Below are positions 46,983-57,971 of a DNA stretch of 64,000 bases, in pieces. A program made the translations under genes and the position numbers. Location of the stretch: NCBI GenBank assembly GCA_948777935.1, contig CAQDYY010000001.1, positions 372,001 to 436,000 on the forward strand. The letters run 5' to 3'. The notes beneath the pieces were generated by a model. The model was given only the letters and a program-made list of their open reading frames with translations. It was not told the DNA's origin and made no database searches. The first letter of the stretch is position 1, and the number at the start of each line of letters is the position of its first letter. Source of the DNA: an uncultured Clostridia bacterium. Lineage in GTDB: Bacteria; Bacillota; Clostridia; TANB77; CAG-508.

Positions 46983-47012
46983 TATGAATAGCTATTCTCT
47001 TTTAGTATATTT

Positions 47013-47042
47013 ATTATACTATTTTTTTATTCATTATGTCAA
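47013..47042 (-). promoter_or_regulatory. Promoter of the second type III locus
   Basis: TTGACA (47037-47042) and TATAAT (47013-47018) are 18 nt apart on the minus strand; the -10 lies in AGTATAATAAATATACT, nearly the same as at the other two loci. Confidence 0.85.
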
Positions 47043-47199
47043 TGATTTTGAAAAAGTTTATATATTCTACAGCTCCCACTTATTGGTAGGGTTCACCTAA
47101 TTTTAACTTCAAATAACATAGTTTTGCTATCAAAAATTTATTTTTCTAATATTGCTGTTACTTCTATTTCAATTTTTGAACCTTGTCTTACAAATCCTC

Positions 47200-49924
47200 C
47201 TATTTCCCACAGCAATTTTTATATTTTTTTCCTGAACCGGCAAGGGCATGGGTCGTTTCTTCCTATTGTTGGCCCTTCATTTCGTACTGTTACATGTGTT
47301 TGTTCTGATTCTCCATTTAGTTCATTTATATTTTCTAATGAAGCATTTGTAATTCTTGCTGTTTCTGCTCTTCTTATTTCAGTTTGTTTTTGTATGTTTA
47401 ATAGTATTTTTACAACATCATAATGAATATCATATACCATTTGTTCAAACATTTCTGTTCCTTCTATACGATATTGAACAACAGGGTCTTTTTGACCATA
47501 TGCACGAAGCCCTATTCCATCTTTTAGTTCATCCATTGCATCTATATGATCCATCCATTTTTGGTCTACTACTTTTAACATAACAACTCGTTCTAATTCT
47601 CTTAGTTCTTCTTCTCCAATTTCTTGTTCTTTTTCATCATAACGAGCAAGTGCTTTTTCTTTTAATTCTTTTAGTAGTTTTTGTTCATCAAATTTTGCAT
47701 CTTTTAAAGCTTCAATATCTTCTAAACCAAATATTGTTCGAATTTCTTCTTTTAATGATTCTTTATTAATAACTTCTTCCATAGAATATGAATTTACTAA
47801 AAATTCTGCTAATTCTATAATCATATTTTTGATGCTATCTTTTAGACTTTGTCCATCTAATACTTGTCTTCTTTGTGAATAGATAATCTCTCTTTGTGTA
47901 TTCATAACATCATCATATTGAAGTACATGTTTACGAATACTAAAGTTTCTACCTTCTACTCTTTTTTGTGCTTTTTCTACTGCACCTGAAATAATTCTAG
48001 ATTCTATTGGCATATCTTCATCTGCACCTAATGTATTATATACACCTGTAATCATATCTCCACCAAAGATCTTCATTAAATCATCATCAAGACCTATATA
48101 GAATTTAGATTCACCCATATCCCCTTGACGTCCACTACGTCCACGAAGCTGATTATCAATTCTTCTAGACTCATGTCTTTCTGTACCAATGATTTTTAAA
48201 CCACCAGCAGCAATTACTTTTTCTTTTTCTTCTTTAATTTCTTCATCATATTTCTTTACTAAATTTCTAAATTTTTCTCTTGATTCTAAAATACTTTGGT
48301 CATCTGTTTCATTAAATGCCATTGCTTCTTCTATTTGTTCATCTGTGTATTTTAGCCTTTTCATTTCTTCTCTTGCAAGATATTCACTGTTTCCACCAAG
48401 CATAATATCTGTACCACGTCCTGCCATGTTTGTTGCAATAGTAACTGCTCCAAATTTACCTGCTTGTGCAATAATTGCAGCTTCTTGCTCATGGTATTTT
48501 GCATTTAATACTGAATGTGGTATTCCTTCTCTTTTCAATATTTTACTTAGTTTTTCAGATTTTTCAATTGATACAGTACCTACTAACACTGGTTGTCCTT
48601 TAGCATTACTTTCTTTTACACTGTTTACAATTGCTCTATATTTTGCAGCTTCATTTTTATAAATAACGTCATTTTCATCATTACGTGCTACTGGTTTATT
48701 AGTTGGTATAGCAATAACATCTAAATTATAGATTTCTCTAAATTCTGATTCTTCTGTCATAGCAGTACCAGTCATACCTGCTAATTTATCATACATTCTA
48801 AAGTAGTTTTGGAATGTGATTGTTGCAAGTGTTTTAGATTCGTCTGCTATTTTTACCCCTTCTTTTGCTTCTATTGCTTGATGAAGACCATTATTATATC
48901 TTCTTCCATACATAATTCTTCCTGTAAATTCATCAACAATTAGTACTTCTCCGTCTTTTACCATATAATCTATATCACGTTTCATAACACCATGTGCACG
49001 TAAGGCTTGGTTTACATGGTGTACAATTTCTGAATTGTCTAAATCGTTAAAATTTGTAATACCAAAGAATTCTTCTGCTTTTTTAATTCCTTTTGCAGTA
49101 AGAGATGCAGATTTTGCTTTTAAATCTACAATATAGTCATAGTTTTCGTTATCTTCTGCTTGTTCTTCATCTTTTATATCTTCTTCTACTATTACTTTTG
49201 CATTTAATCTTCTTACAAAATCGTTTGCTCTTTTATATAAATCTGATGAAGTATTTGCACGTCCTGAAATAATTAATGGAGTACGTGCTTCATCTATTAA
49301 AATACTATCTATCTCATCTACAATTGCAAAGTTTAAATCTCTTTGAACTGCTTGGTTTTTATATATTACCATGTTATCTCTTAAGTAATCAAAACCAAAT
49401 TCATTGTTAGTTCCATAAGTTACATCACATGCATATGCCCTTCTTTTTTCATCTGGTTCCATTCCAGAAATAGCAAGTCCTACTGTTAAACCCAAGAATT
49501 TGTATACTTTTCCCATCCATTCACTATCACGTTTTGCAAGGTAATCGTTAACTGTAATAACATGTACACCCTTTCCTGTTAGTGCATTTAAGTATACAGG
49601 AAGTGTTGCAACTAATGTTTTTCCTTCTCCTGTTTTCATTTCGGCAATTCTACCTTGATGTAATATAATTCCACCTATTAATTGAACATCAAAATGTCTC
49701 ATGCCTAATACTCTTTTAGAAGCTTCTCTTACTACTGCAAAAGCTTCTGGCAATATATCATCTAATGATTTCCCATTTTCTAATTCTTTTTTAAAATAGT
49801 TTGTTTTTTCTTTTAATTCTTCATCTGATAATGATGAAATTTCTCCTTCGAATGCATTAATCTTGTTTACGATTGGCATTACTCTTTTTACTTCTTTTTC
49901 GCTATATGACTTAAATAGTCCCAT
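47200..49924 (-). CDS. secA: Preprotein translocase ATPase SecA (one CGG shift site at its C-terminus)
   Basis: The 907-residue motor drives export through SecYEG. Walker A is MKTGEGKTLVATLP at about residues 100-113. DEIDSILIDEARTPLIISG, GTVSIEKSE and RGRSGRQGD follow. At CGG 47237-47239 the zero frame gives CPCRFRKKI and a stop. Skipping C gives NDPCPCGSGKKYKNCCGK and a stop at 47200, exactly the SEC-C zinc motif that binds SecB or ribosomes. No second secA is in the window. Confidence 0.96.
47237..47239 (-). other. CGG +1 shift site in secA
   Basis: CCT TGC C GGT TCA GGA AAA: skipping C gives Cys-Gly-Ser-Gly-Lys, completing the four-cysteine zinc motif CxCx8CC. Confidence 0.95.
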
Positions 49925-50024
49925 TTATCTTTGCCTCCTAAATATTAAAATAATTCTTTTGTACTATATCACTAATTATAACTTTACGCAAGTAATTTAG
50001 TCATATTTTTTGCTTTTTTAATAT

Positions 50025-50378
50025 TTATAAATTGTCTAATCCTCCACTTATTTCGTAAAGGTTTTGATAACCCATTTTTCTTAAAGTTTTAACTGCTTTT
50101 TTGCTTCTTCCTCCACTACTGCAATATGTTATAATAGTTTGTTCTTTGTTTGTACTGATTTTTGAGATTTCATTAGTTAGTTCATATGTTGGTATACAAA
50201 TTGCTCTATCTAAATGATATTCGTCATATTCTTGTTTACTTCGTACATCTAGCAATATTGCTAATGGGTTTTCTTTCATAATTTCTCTGGCTTCTAAATA
50301 TGTTATTTGTTCACTATATCTAAATAAATGTCTTGCAAAAGTATCTTTAATTTTATTAGTCATTTGTCTTATTTTCAT
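50025..50378 (-). CDS. Rhodanese-like sulfurtransferase
   Basis: The single-domain rhodanese (117 aa) has LLDVRSKQEYDEYHL near residue 45 and the active loop TYCSSGGRSKKAV with the catalytic Cys at about residue 86. It likely transfers sulfane sulfur. It stands next to secA, and the ATG at 50378 has AGAGGG before it. Confidence 0.88.
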   Translation of the reverse strand: MKIRQMTNKIKDTFARHLFRYSEQITYLEAREIMKENPLAILLDVRSKQEYDEYHLDRAICIPTYELTNEISKISTNKEQTIITYCSSGGRSKKAVKTLRKMGYQNLYEISGGLDNL

Positions 50379-50392
50379 TTTTATCCCTCTTC

Positions 50393-50679
50393 TTATCCAC
50401 ATATAAAATCAGCATTAATTTTATATAATTTATTTATCTTTTTCTTACATTATATTCTTAATGTCTTTGTTTTGTCATATTTCTGTCATTTATTTTCAAA
50501 TGTCTTTTGTCGTTTTTTGTGTATTTATAGCTAATCTTTGTATGTTCTTTATTGAATGTTACAATTCTATTTCAATTATATTTCAAAAATATTTATATTA
50601 TGTATCCTATTTCGTTTACAGTTTTATGTATATTTTGATATATTTTTTATGTGGATAATGTGGATAACTCTGTGAATAA
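50393..50679. promoter_or_regulatory. DnaA-box cluster in an AT-rich intergenic region
   Basis: TTATCCACA lies at 50393-50401. Two perfect reverse boxes TGTGGATAA are tandem at 50650-50658 and 50659-50667, and TGTGAATAA with one mismatch is at 50671-50679. The gap 50403-50880 is very AT-rich and holds no gene I can support. Gene orientation does not change here, so it need not be oriC. Confidence 0.6.
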
Positions 50680-50880
50680 CTATTTTCTAACACTTTTTAG
50701 ACACAATCTGTTCACAATATCTTTTAAGAATTATGTTTCCTTTTTCATTTTAATTTTATTTCAAACATTATGTGTACTGTACGTTTGTTTTGTGAATTCT
50801 GCTATGTTGTTTGATATGAGTAATAAAACATCAAAATCGTATTTTTTAATATATATTTTTATTACAAAAATGCGCAAGAA

Positions 50881-51762
50881 CTATATCTCTTGCGTATTTT
50901 CTATCTTTTCTATTTGTTTAATTTCTGCTTTTGTAATTTTGCATATCGTTTCTTTATCAATTCCTAGCACTAGCATTTTTTTTATAACTTCTATTTGCTT
51001 TCTTTGTATTCCCTGCTCTATTCCCTGCTCTATTCCTTGTTTTATTCCTTTCTGTATTCCTATCATTTCTGCACCTTCCATTCCGTTCTTATAGTCTCTT
51101 ATCCATTTATCTCTTAGTTCGGCTTTTCTTTTTATTGCTTCATCTCCTGTTAAATATTCTAATTCTTCATTTGCTTTTTCTATTACTTTGTTTTTCTTTT
51201 TTACCATTTCTACCATTCCTCCTTTACTATAATCTAAAAAATATAACCATTCTTCTTTTTTATTTTCTGGCTGTTTCTCTGCTTTTATGAATTTTTTTAA
51301 CTCTATAAAGTGTATTTCTAGTACATCTGTTAATACTTTGTCTTTTTCTGTATCTTCTACTATATGCCATTTCGTATGATATTCTTTTGTATCAAAATAA
51401 TTAAAGTCTAATAAATTTATTGTTATTGTTTTCTTTAACCCATAAAAGGGCTCTCCTTCATGTATACTTCCTGTGTATAGCTTTCCCCAATAGAATAGTG
51501 TCCTTTTTTCCATGTTTTGTTGGTTTACTACTTGCATCTCTACGTTTATTTGTGTTTCATTATCTAGTTTTGCTTTTATATCTAGTATCCCTACTTTATC
51601 GTTTAGATCTTCCTTTTCTAACTTTGTATCTTTTTCTACTTCAATTTCTTTTATTGGTTCCTCTATTATTGAAGATAAAAAGTCTTTTAAAATTGCTTCG
51701 TTTCCTTTACTTCCAAATATTCTTTTAAATATAATATCATTTTTTGGTGTTAGTTGTACCAT
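50881..51762 (-). CDS. Rpn/PD-(D/E)XK nuclease family protein
   Basis: The protein (293 aa) starts QLTPKNDIIFKRIFGSKGNE, has the nuclease core GILDIKAKLDNETQINVEMQ with catalytic D, E and Q, and YWGKLYTGSIHEGEPF, then a helical C-terminus with IKQGIEQGIEQGIQR repeats. It belongs to the Rpn recombination-promoting nuclease or PDDEXK transposase-like family. Such genes are common and movable. The 318 bp upstream (51763-52071) are T-rich, and I see nothing definite in them. Confidence 0.88.
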   Translation of the reverse strand: MVQLTPKNDIIFKRIFGSKGNEAILKDFLSSIIEEPIKEIEVEKDTKLEKEDLNDKVGILDIKAKLDNETQINVEMQVVNQQNMEKRTLFYWGKLYTGSIHEGEPFYGLKKTITINLLDFNYFDTKEYHTKWHIVEDTEKDKVLTDVLEIHFIELKKFIKAEKQPENKKEEWLYFLDYSKGGMVEMVKKKNKVIEKANEELEYLTGDEAIKRKAELRDKWIRDYKNGMEGAEMIGIQKGIKQGIEQGIEQGIQRKQIEVIKKMLVLGIDKETICKITKAEIKQIEKIENTQEI

Positions 51763-52071
51763 CTTTTTCCTCCTTATTATAACATTTTATTTTTTATTAT
51801 GCAATACAAAATGACAATTTGTTTTAAGTTTTTTTACCACCTTCTTTACTTCATTTTTGTTTTTGGATTTTTGTTCTAGAATTTTTAGAACTTTCTTTTT
51901 GCTCTTACACTGATGTTTTTGAATTTTAAATTTTTAGATTTAATTCTTTTTTATTATACATCTTTTTTGTTATTTTGCAAGAAAAACTTTTCGACATTTT
52001 TAGACAGTATTTTTATATATTCTATTAATCATAATTTTTCATAATGTAACTTAAAATAGCATGTTCTGTTA

Positions 52072-52269
52072 TAAAAAAGCAAAAGCAAAATATATGGAAT
52101 TTGAAAAGAAGCGTCTTGAAAGTAAATTTTGTATACGTATGTTTTAAAAATTTGTGGGAGAATCTCACACACTTGTGAGAGGGGCCTACAAATTTTTATT
52201 ACATACTGTGCAAAATTTATCTTGAACGAGCGGTTTTGAAAATTCCATATATTTTACTTTTGCTTTTAT
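52072..52269. repeat. Long hairpin element, copy 3
   Basis: The outer stem AAAAGCAAAAGCAAAATATA matches TATATTTTACTTTTGCTTTT on the other end. The core from TTTGTATACGTATG to TTACATACTGTGC is the same as copy 1. Both ends include the TATATGGAATTT/AAATTCCATATA pair, where copies 1 and 2 have different, also complementary, bases. Confidence 0.88.
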
Positions 52270-52286
52270 GCTACTATTATTAATCT

Positions 52287-52577
52287 TTATATTTTAAATA
52301 TTATCATTAACGCAATTACTACTTGAATTACAATAATTGCCGGAAAACCAAATACAAACTTTGCCTTCTGTGTTTTATGCCTAAATGTATACATTCCTGC
52401 AATAGTTCCAATTCCTCCACCGAATGCTGCAACTAAAAATAATGTATTTTCTTTAATTCTCCACTTGCCTCCTTTTGCCTTTTTCTTATCTAGCCACATA
52501 ATAAAAAAGCCAAATAAATTTACAATTACTAAATATATAATAATATTTTGTATAGAAAATATATCCTCCAATTTCAT
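52287..52577 (-). CDS. DUF1294 family membrane protein
   Basis: The 96-residue protein has three hydrophobic helices. The motif MWLDKKKAKGGKWRIKENTL, then FGGGIGTIAGMYTFRHKTQK, is typical of DUF1294. Function is unknown. It is 17 bp after polC in the same orientation. Confidence 0.9.
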   Translation of the reverse strand: MKLEDIFSIQNIIIYLVIVNLFGFFIMWLDKKKAKGGKWRIKENTLFLVAAFGGGIGTIAGMYTFRHKTQKAKFVFGFPAIIVIQVVIALMIIFKI

Positions 52578-52594
52578 CTATATCACTCCTAACT

Positions 52595-55500
52595 TTACCC
52601 AAACAAGCTCATTTGGTTACTTCTACTCATTCCTTCTAAACATCCTGCATTAGCTAACATTTCAATTACTGCCTTTCCTGCTTTTGAACGAATTTGCAAA
52701 TCATCTATTGACATGAATTTTCCGTTCTTTTCTAGCTTCAATAATGCTATCTGCTGCAACATTTCCAAGCCCTGGTATACTATTTAATGGTGGTCTTATT
52801 TTTCCATCTTCTATTAAGAAATTCTTTGAATGAGAATGGTATAAATCTATTGGTAAAAAACTAAAACCTCTTTCATACATTTCCCAAACAATTTCTAAAT
52901 CATCATACATATCTTTATCTTTTTGTGTTGCAGAATTTGCCATTAACTCTATTTCTTTCATTTTATTCCTTACTTTTTCTTTTCCATGGCACATTACATC
53001 ACTATCAAATGCTTTAGCACGAATAGAAAAATATGCTGCATAATATGCAAGTGGCTTATGTACTTTAAACCATGCAATTCTAAATGCATTTGTTACATAT
53101 GCTGCTGCGTGTGCTTTTGGGAACATGTACTTTATTTTTTCACATGACTTTATATACCAATCTGGCACATCATGTTCTTTCATCATTCCAACATACTCTG
53201 CCCATTTTGCAGGATCCTTTAATGCTTTTCCTTTACGAACTAACTCCATAATCTTAAATGCAGGGTTTGGCTCTAAGCCTTTTTTTATTAAATAAATCAT
53301 AATATCATCACGGCAGCATATAGCTTCATTTAATGTTACTGTCCCTTCTTGTATTAAACTTTGTGCATTATTAAGCCATACATCTGTACCGTGTGATAAA
53401 CCAGATATACGAATTAACTCATCAAATGTTGTTGGTTTTGTATCTATTAACATTCCACGAACAAATTTTGTTCCAAATTCTGGTACGCCATAACTACCAA
53501 CTTCAGAATGAATTTGCTCTGGTGTTACGCCTAATGCATCTGTTGAAGAAAAAATTGACATAGTTTCTTTATCATCTAATGGTATCTTTGTTGGGTCAAT
53601 TCCTGTAATATCTTGTAACATTCTAATAACTGTCGGATCATCATGTCCTAGTATATCTAATTTTAATAGGTTTTGGTCAATTGAGTGATAATCAAAGTGT
53701 GTTGTAATAATATCTGATTTTGGGTCATCTGCTGGATGTTGTACTGGGCAAAACTCGTAAATTTCTCTTCCTTTTGGTACTACTATAATACCTCCTGGAT
53801 GTTGTCCTGTTGTTCTTTTTATTCCTGTACATCCTTTAGAAATTCTAAGCACTTCTGCTGAACTTACTGGTATTCCGCCTTTCTTCATAATATTTTTTTA
53901 CATATCCATATGCAGTTTTTTCTGCAACTGTACCAACTGTTCCCGCTTTAAATGTAGTTCCTTTTCCAAAAATAACCTCTGTATATTTATGTGCTTTTGC
54001 TTGATAATCTCCTGAAAAGTTTAAGTCTATATCTGGCTCTTTATCTCCATTAAACCCAAGGAATGTTTCAAATGGTATATCCATTCCATCTTTATCTAAC
54101 TTGTGCCCACATTCTGGGCATTCTTTATCTGGAAGGTCAAACCCATTTTTATAGCCATAATCTGTAAAATCTGAATATTTACAGTTTGGACATCTATAAT
54201 GTGGTGGAAGTGAATTTACCTCTGTAATTCCTGTCATATTTGCTACAAATGAAGAACCTACAGAACCTCTAGAGCCTACTATATATCCATCTTCATTAGA
54301 TTTCCATACTAATTTTTGTGCAATTATATACATAACTGAAAATCCATTTTTTATAATTGATTGTAGTTCTTTATTTAATCTTTCTTCTACAATAGTAGGT
54401 AGATTTTCTCCATATAATTCTTTTGCTTTAGTCATGGCTATATCTTCAATTTGTTTTTCACAGCCTTCAATATATGGTGGACATTTTTCTGGCGAAATTG
54501 GGCTTATGTTTTCACATAAATCTGCTATTTTATTTGTGTTTGTTACTACTACTTCATAGGCTTTATCTAATCCTAAATACTTAAATTCTTCTATCATTTC
54601 ATTTGTAGTGCGAAGATATAGTGGTGCTTGTTCATCTGCATCATCATACCCTTGCCCTGCCATTAAAATTCTTCTATAAATTTCATCTTGTGGATCCATA
54701 AAGTGAACATCACATGTTGCTACAACTAATTTTCCTAATTTTTCACCCAAATTTACAATTTTTTTATTTATATCTTCTAACGCTTTTTCGTCTGGCACTG
54801 TTCCATTTCTTACCATAAACATATTGTTTCCATTTGGTTGAATTTCTAAGTAGTCGTAATCTTTTGCAATCTGCTCTATTTCTTCATCAGATTTTCCTGC
54901 AATAATTGCACGATATAGTTCTCCTGCTTCACATGCACTTCCTAAAATTAGCCCTTCAGAATATTGTTTATATAAAGATTTTAATATTTTAGGCTTTTTA
55001 TAAAAGTATTGAAGATGTGAAAATGATATTAGTTTATATAAATTTTTAAGCCCAACATAATTCTTTGCTAAAATTATTGCATGGTAACTTGGTAGTTTTT
55101 TTAGGTCTGTTTGACCTTCTTCTATTTTATCTATATCATCAACTGTTATAGCCCCTTTTTCTTTTAGCATTTCTAGCATTACTTTAAATACTTTTACTAA
55201 TGTAATAACATCGTCTAATGCACGGTGTGCCACATCAACTTTTATTCCTAATTTTTCTGCTATAATTCCTAGTTTGTATTTTTTATAATCTGGAAATAAA
55301 TCTTTTGCTAGGCGTAATGTATCTATATATGTGTTTTCTAGCTTGTAACCTAATTGTTCTGCATAGTATTTAATAAAACCAACATCAAAATCTGCATTAT
55401 GTGCAACTATTACCCTATCTCCAATAAATTCTAAAAATTTAGGTAAGATTTCTTCTATTGTTGGTGCATCTTTTACCATTTCATCTGTAATATGTGTAAC

Positions 55501-56970
55501 TTCAACTACTTCTTCTGGTATTGGCATTTCCGGATTTACAAAATGTTCAAATTCTTCTATAACTTCTCCATTTTTGTAAATAACTGCTCCTAATTCTGTA
55601 ATTTTGTTTGTACGGAAAGAAAGCCCTGTTGTTTCAATATCTAAGACACAATATTCTGTATCTATACTTTGCCCTTTAGGGAAAGATACTGATGGTGTTT
55701 TATCTGGTACGAGATATGCTTCTACACCATAAATTACTTTCATATCTGGGTTATCTCTACCTAATAATTTGTGTGCTTCTGGAAATGCTTGTACAACTCC
55801 ATGGTCTGTAATTGCAATAGATTTCCAACCCCATTTCATTGCTCTTTTTATTAAATCTGTAGCAGATGTCATTCCATCCATTTGGCTCATTTGTGTATGC
55901 ATATGTAGTTCTACTCTTTTAACTTCTGCATTATCTACTCTTTCTTGTTTTTTCTTTCCTGGTGTTTCTACAATTACATTAGAAATAATTCCTATTTCTT
56001 TTGCAAATGGGTCAAATTGTGCAGTTCCAGAAACTTTAACTGCTTTTGCTTCTTTTAATCTATCCATTACTACCTGCGTCTTTTCTTCTTCTATAAATGC
56101 TTTACATGTAATTGTACTTGTTCCATCATATAAATCAAACATAACTAAAAATTTTCCACTTTTTAGCTGTCTTGAATCTATGTTTATAATTTCTCCTTCT
56201 ATTGCTATTTTTCCACTGTCTATTGAAATATCACTTACTTTTACTAATGTATCTTTTATATTTGCATTTCTTCCTAATATTAGTGGTGTTTTTTCCTCTG
56301 GCTCTTGTGGTTCTGCTTCTTGTGAATTTTCAGCATGCTCTTCGGAGATTTGACGTGCAATGCATGTCCCTACATTGTCTTCTTTATCGTTTTGCTCTTC
56401 TTCTACTGCTTCTAATTCACTAATTGCTTTTTCTATTTCGTATTTTTCTGTTAGCTTGCATTTTTGTTCTATTTTTTCCATTTCTTCTTGTTGTATTTCT
56501 TCTACATATTTTACTTTGTACCTCTTATTATATAGGCTTGTTAAAGTTTCTTCTAAAGCTTTATCAAACCCTCTTAATGTTAAAAATTCTGCTCCTTTTA
56601 CAGCTAAACTAACTATTGCTATATTATCTTTTATTTCTACTTTACTATTGTGTAATAAAAATGCTGTAAATGGGTATTTGTGAGCTACATATTTTATGAT
56701 ATTTTTCCATTCTTTCCAAATATCTACTACTTCTACATTTTCGTCATAGTTCATATTTATTTCTATGTTTTCTATATTAAAGCGTTCCTTTAAATATTTA
56801 TCAAATTCTAGTAATTCGTTTGGTTTAATATATGTATACGAAAATAAATCAATTTCAAGTTTATTACTCTTTTTAAACAAATTGATTTTTTCAATATTTG
56901 CTTTAATTATATTAGATTCTATATTATAATCACTAAAAATTTCTCCTACTGTTTTTACGTTTTGTGCCAT
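52595..56970 (-). CDS. polC: DNA polymerase III alpha subunit PolC (two CGG shift sites)
   Basis: The rebuilt 1457-residue replicative polymerase has an OB domain (DISIDSGKIAIEGEI), a PHP domain starting RVELHMHTQMSQMDGM, the DEDD proofreading domain with CVLDIETTGLSF and VAHNADFDVGFIKYY, a zinc-binding CPNCKY...CPECGH segment, and the PolIII catalytic region with EPDIDLNFSGDYQ. Breaks lie at CGG 53875-53877 (skip gives YYEERGIPVSSAEVLRISKG) and 52722-52724 (skip gives ARKEGKFMSIDDLQIRSKAG, then the usual end SRSNQMSLFG). Without them the enzyme would be cut inside its palm region. I chose the ATG at 56970 behind AGGGGG. Confidence 0.95.
52722..52724 (-). other. CGG +1 shift site 2 in polC
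   Basis: AAA GAA C GGA AAA TTC: skipping C gives Glu-Gly-Lys-Phe and the normal C-terminal 42 residues. Confidence 0.93.
53875..53877 (-). other. CGG +1 shift site 1 in polC
   Basis: GAA AGG C GGA ATA CCA: skipping C gives Arg-Gly-Ile-Pro-Val-Ser-Ser, a conserved PolC stretch. Confidence 0.94.
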
Positions 56971-57077
56971 TATTATTCCCCCTAATACATAGGTTATTGT
57001 ATCATATGAATTTAAAATTTGGAACAACAAATATTTAATTTTTTTAATTTATTTTGGATTTTATTTAGATTTATGTA

Positions 57078-57374
57078 TTAATATAAATGATTATACTGTT
57101 TTGATTTTACCCAAATGATGTTAACAAAATGAATATTGTTATCTTCTATACGATAGATAATAACATATTTTAGAATTGGAATTTTTCTGTGCTCTTGTTT
57201 TTTATCAAATATAGGATACATTTTAGGAAAAGTTTTTAAAAGTTTGATTTTTTGAACTAGTAATTTTTGAAATTCATCACTTGAATAGATATAGTTACTT
57301 GAATAATAATAAGTATAGATCTTTCTTAATGCCATTTTAAATTCGTCTGTTGAGGTAAAATAATAATCATTCAT
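57078..57374 (-). CDS. RelE/ParE-like toxin, copy 1
   Basis: The 98-residue protein has the type II toxin plan: EFKMALRKIYTYYYSS, a central LLKTFPKMYPIF segment, and C-terminal strands KYVIIYRIEDNNIHFVNII. It overlaps the antitoxin gene by 8 bp. RelE/ParE proteins are mRNA endonucleases or gyrase poisons; the type cannot be told. A related pair lies immediately upstream. Confidence 0.75.
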   Translation of the reverse strand: MNDYYFTSTDEFKMALRKIYTYYYSSNYIYSSDEFQKLLVQKIKLLKTFPKMYPIFDKKQEHRKIPILKYVIIYRIEDNNIHFVNIIWVKSKQYNHLY

Positions 57375-57576
57375 AATGCTTCAACCCGAATTCTTTTTCC
57401 ATTTCTCTTAATACTTTATCAAGTGGTTCTATTCTTCCTGCTTTAATATCTTCTTCTCCTCTTCTTATTGCTTCTTTTACATATTCGTTGTATTCTCGGT
57501 CTTGTCTTGCTTTTTCTTGTAGATATTCTTTTAGATTAAATATCTTCTTTAGTTTTAGTTCTTTTACATTTATCAT
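57367..57576 (-). CDS. Antitoxin of RelE-like pair, copy 1
   Basis: The 69-residue protein starts MINVKELKLKKIFNLKEYLQ and has a charged C-terminus (REMEKEFGLKHYE). Its first ~29 residues and the DNA before them are identical to copy 2, while the C-terminal toxin-binding part differs. The ATG at 57576 follows AGGAAAGG. Confidence 0.7.
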   Translation of the reverse strand: MINVKELKLKKIFNLKEYLQEKARQDREYNEYVKEAIRRGEEDIKAGRIEPLDKVLREMEKEFGLKHYE

Positions 57577-57695
57577 GTTTTTACATCCTTTCCTAATATA
57601 ATTTACCACACAAGAACATATTATGCAATACTTTTTTGGCAATGTTTTAATATTTAGTTGTTACTTTTATTTTGGATTTGGTTTAGATTTATGTA

Positions 57696-57971
57696 TTAAT
57701 AAAATAGACTTTTATAATTTGATTTTATTGGAAATATATCATAGATATTAATTAAATCGTCTTTAACTATATATAGAATAATATAATTCTTAACCCAGAA
57801 CTTTCGATATTTTGTATTTTCAAATACTGGATACATTTTAGGAAATATTCTAATGTTTTCTATTTTTAATAAGATTATTTTATACATATCTTCAGAAAAT
57901 TGTTCTGTATTTTGTAATAATGATGCTACATTGTATGTAAATTTATCAGAGAAATGAACATTCTTAATCAT
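57696..57971 (-). CDS. RelE/ParE-like toxin, copy 2
   Basis: The 91-residue protein matches copy 1 in plan (FSEDMYKIILLKIENIRIFP, KMYPVFEN, NYIILYIVKDDLINIYDIFP) but with low identity. It overlaps its antitoxin by 8 bp. A short shared downstream segment (TTTAGATTTATGTATTAATA) follows both copies. Confidence 0.75.
   Translation of the reverse strand: MIKNVHFSDKFTYNVASLLQNTEQFSEDMYKIILLKIENIRIFPKMYPVFENTKYRKFWVKNYIILYIVKDDLINIYDIFPIKSNYKSLFY

Larger units (their letters stand above)
46823..47005 (-). ncRNA. Repeat antitoxin RNA for the second type III toxin
   Basis: After the promoter the RNA carries three units of 40-42 nt (46941-46982, 46901-46940, about 46859-46900), each starting ATTCGAG and holding a small hairpin. 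A terminator hairpin (46823-46852) follows before the toxin start. Confidence 0.8.

Noticed and set aside
47100..47200. RidA-like C-terminal remnant after secA (FVRQGSKIEIEVTAILEK)
   Set aside because: Only about 20 residues resemble the end of a Rid protein; too short to call.
50393..50679. Chromosomal origin
   Set aside because: No dnaA, dnaN or strand switch is nearby; reported only as a DnaA-box cluster.
51763..52071. Possible gene or RNA in the T-rich gap upstream of the Rpn gene
   Set aside because: No frame with a ribosome binding site and no stable structure was seen.
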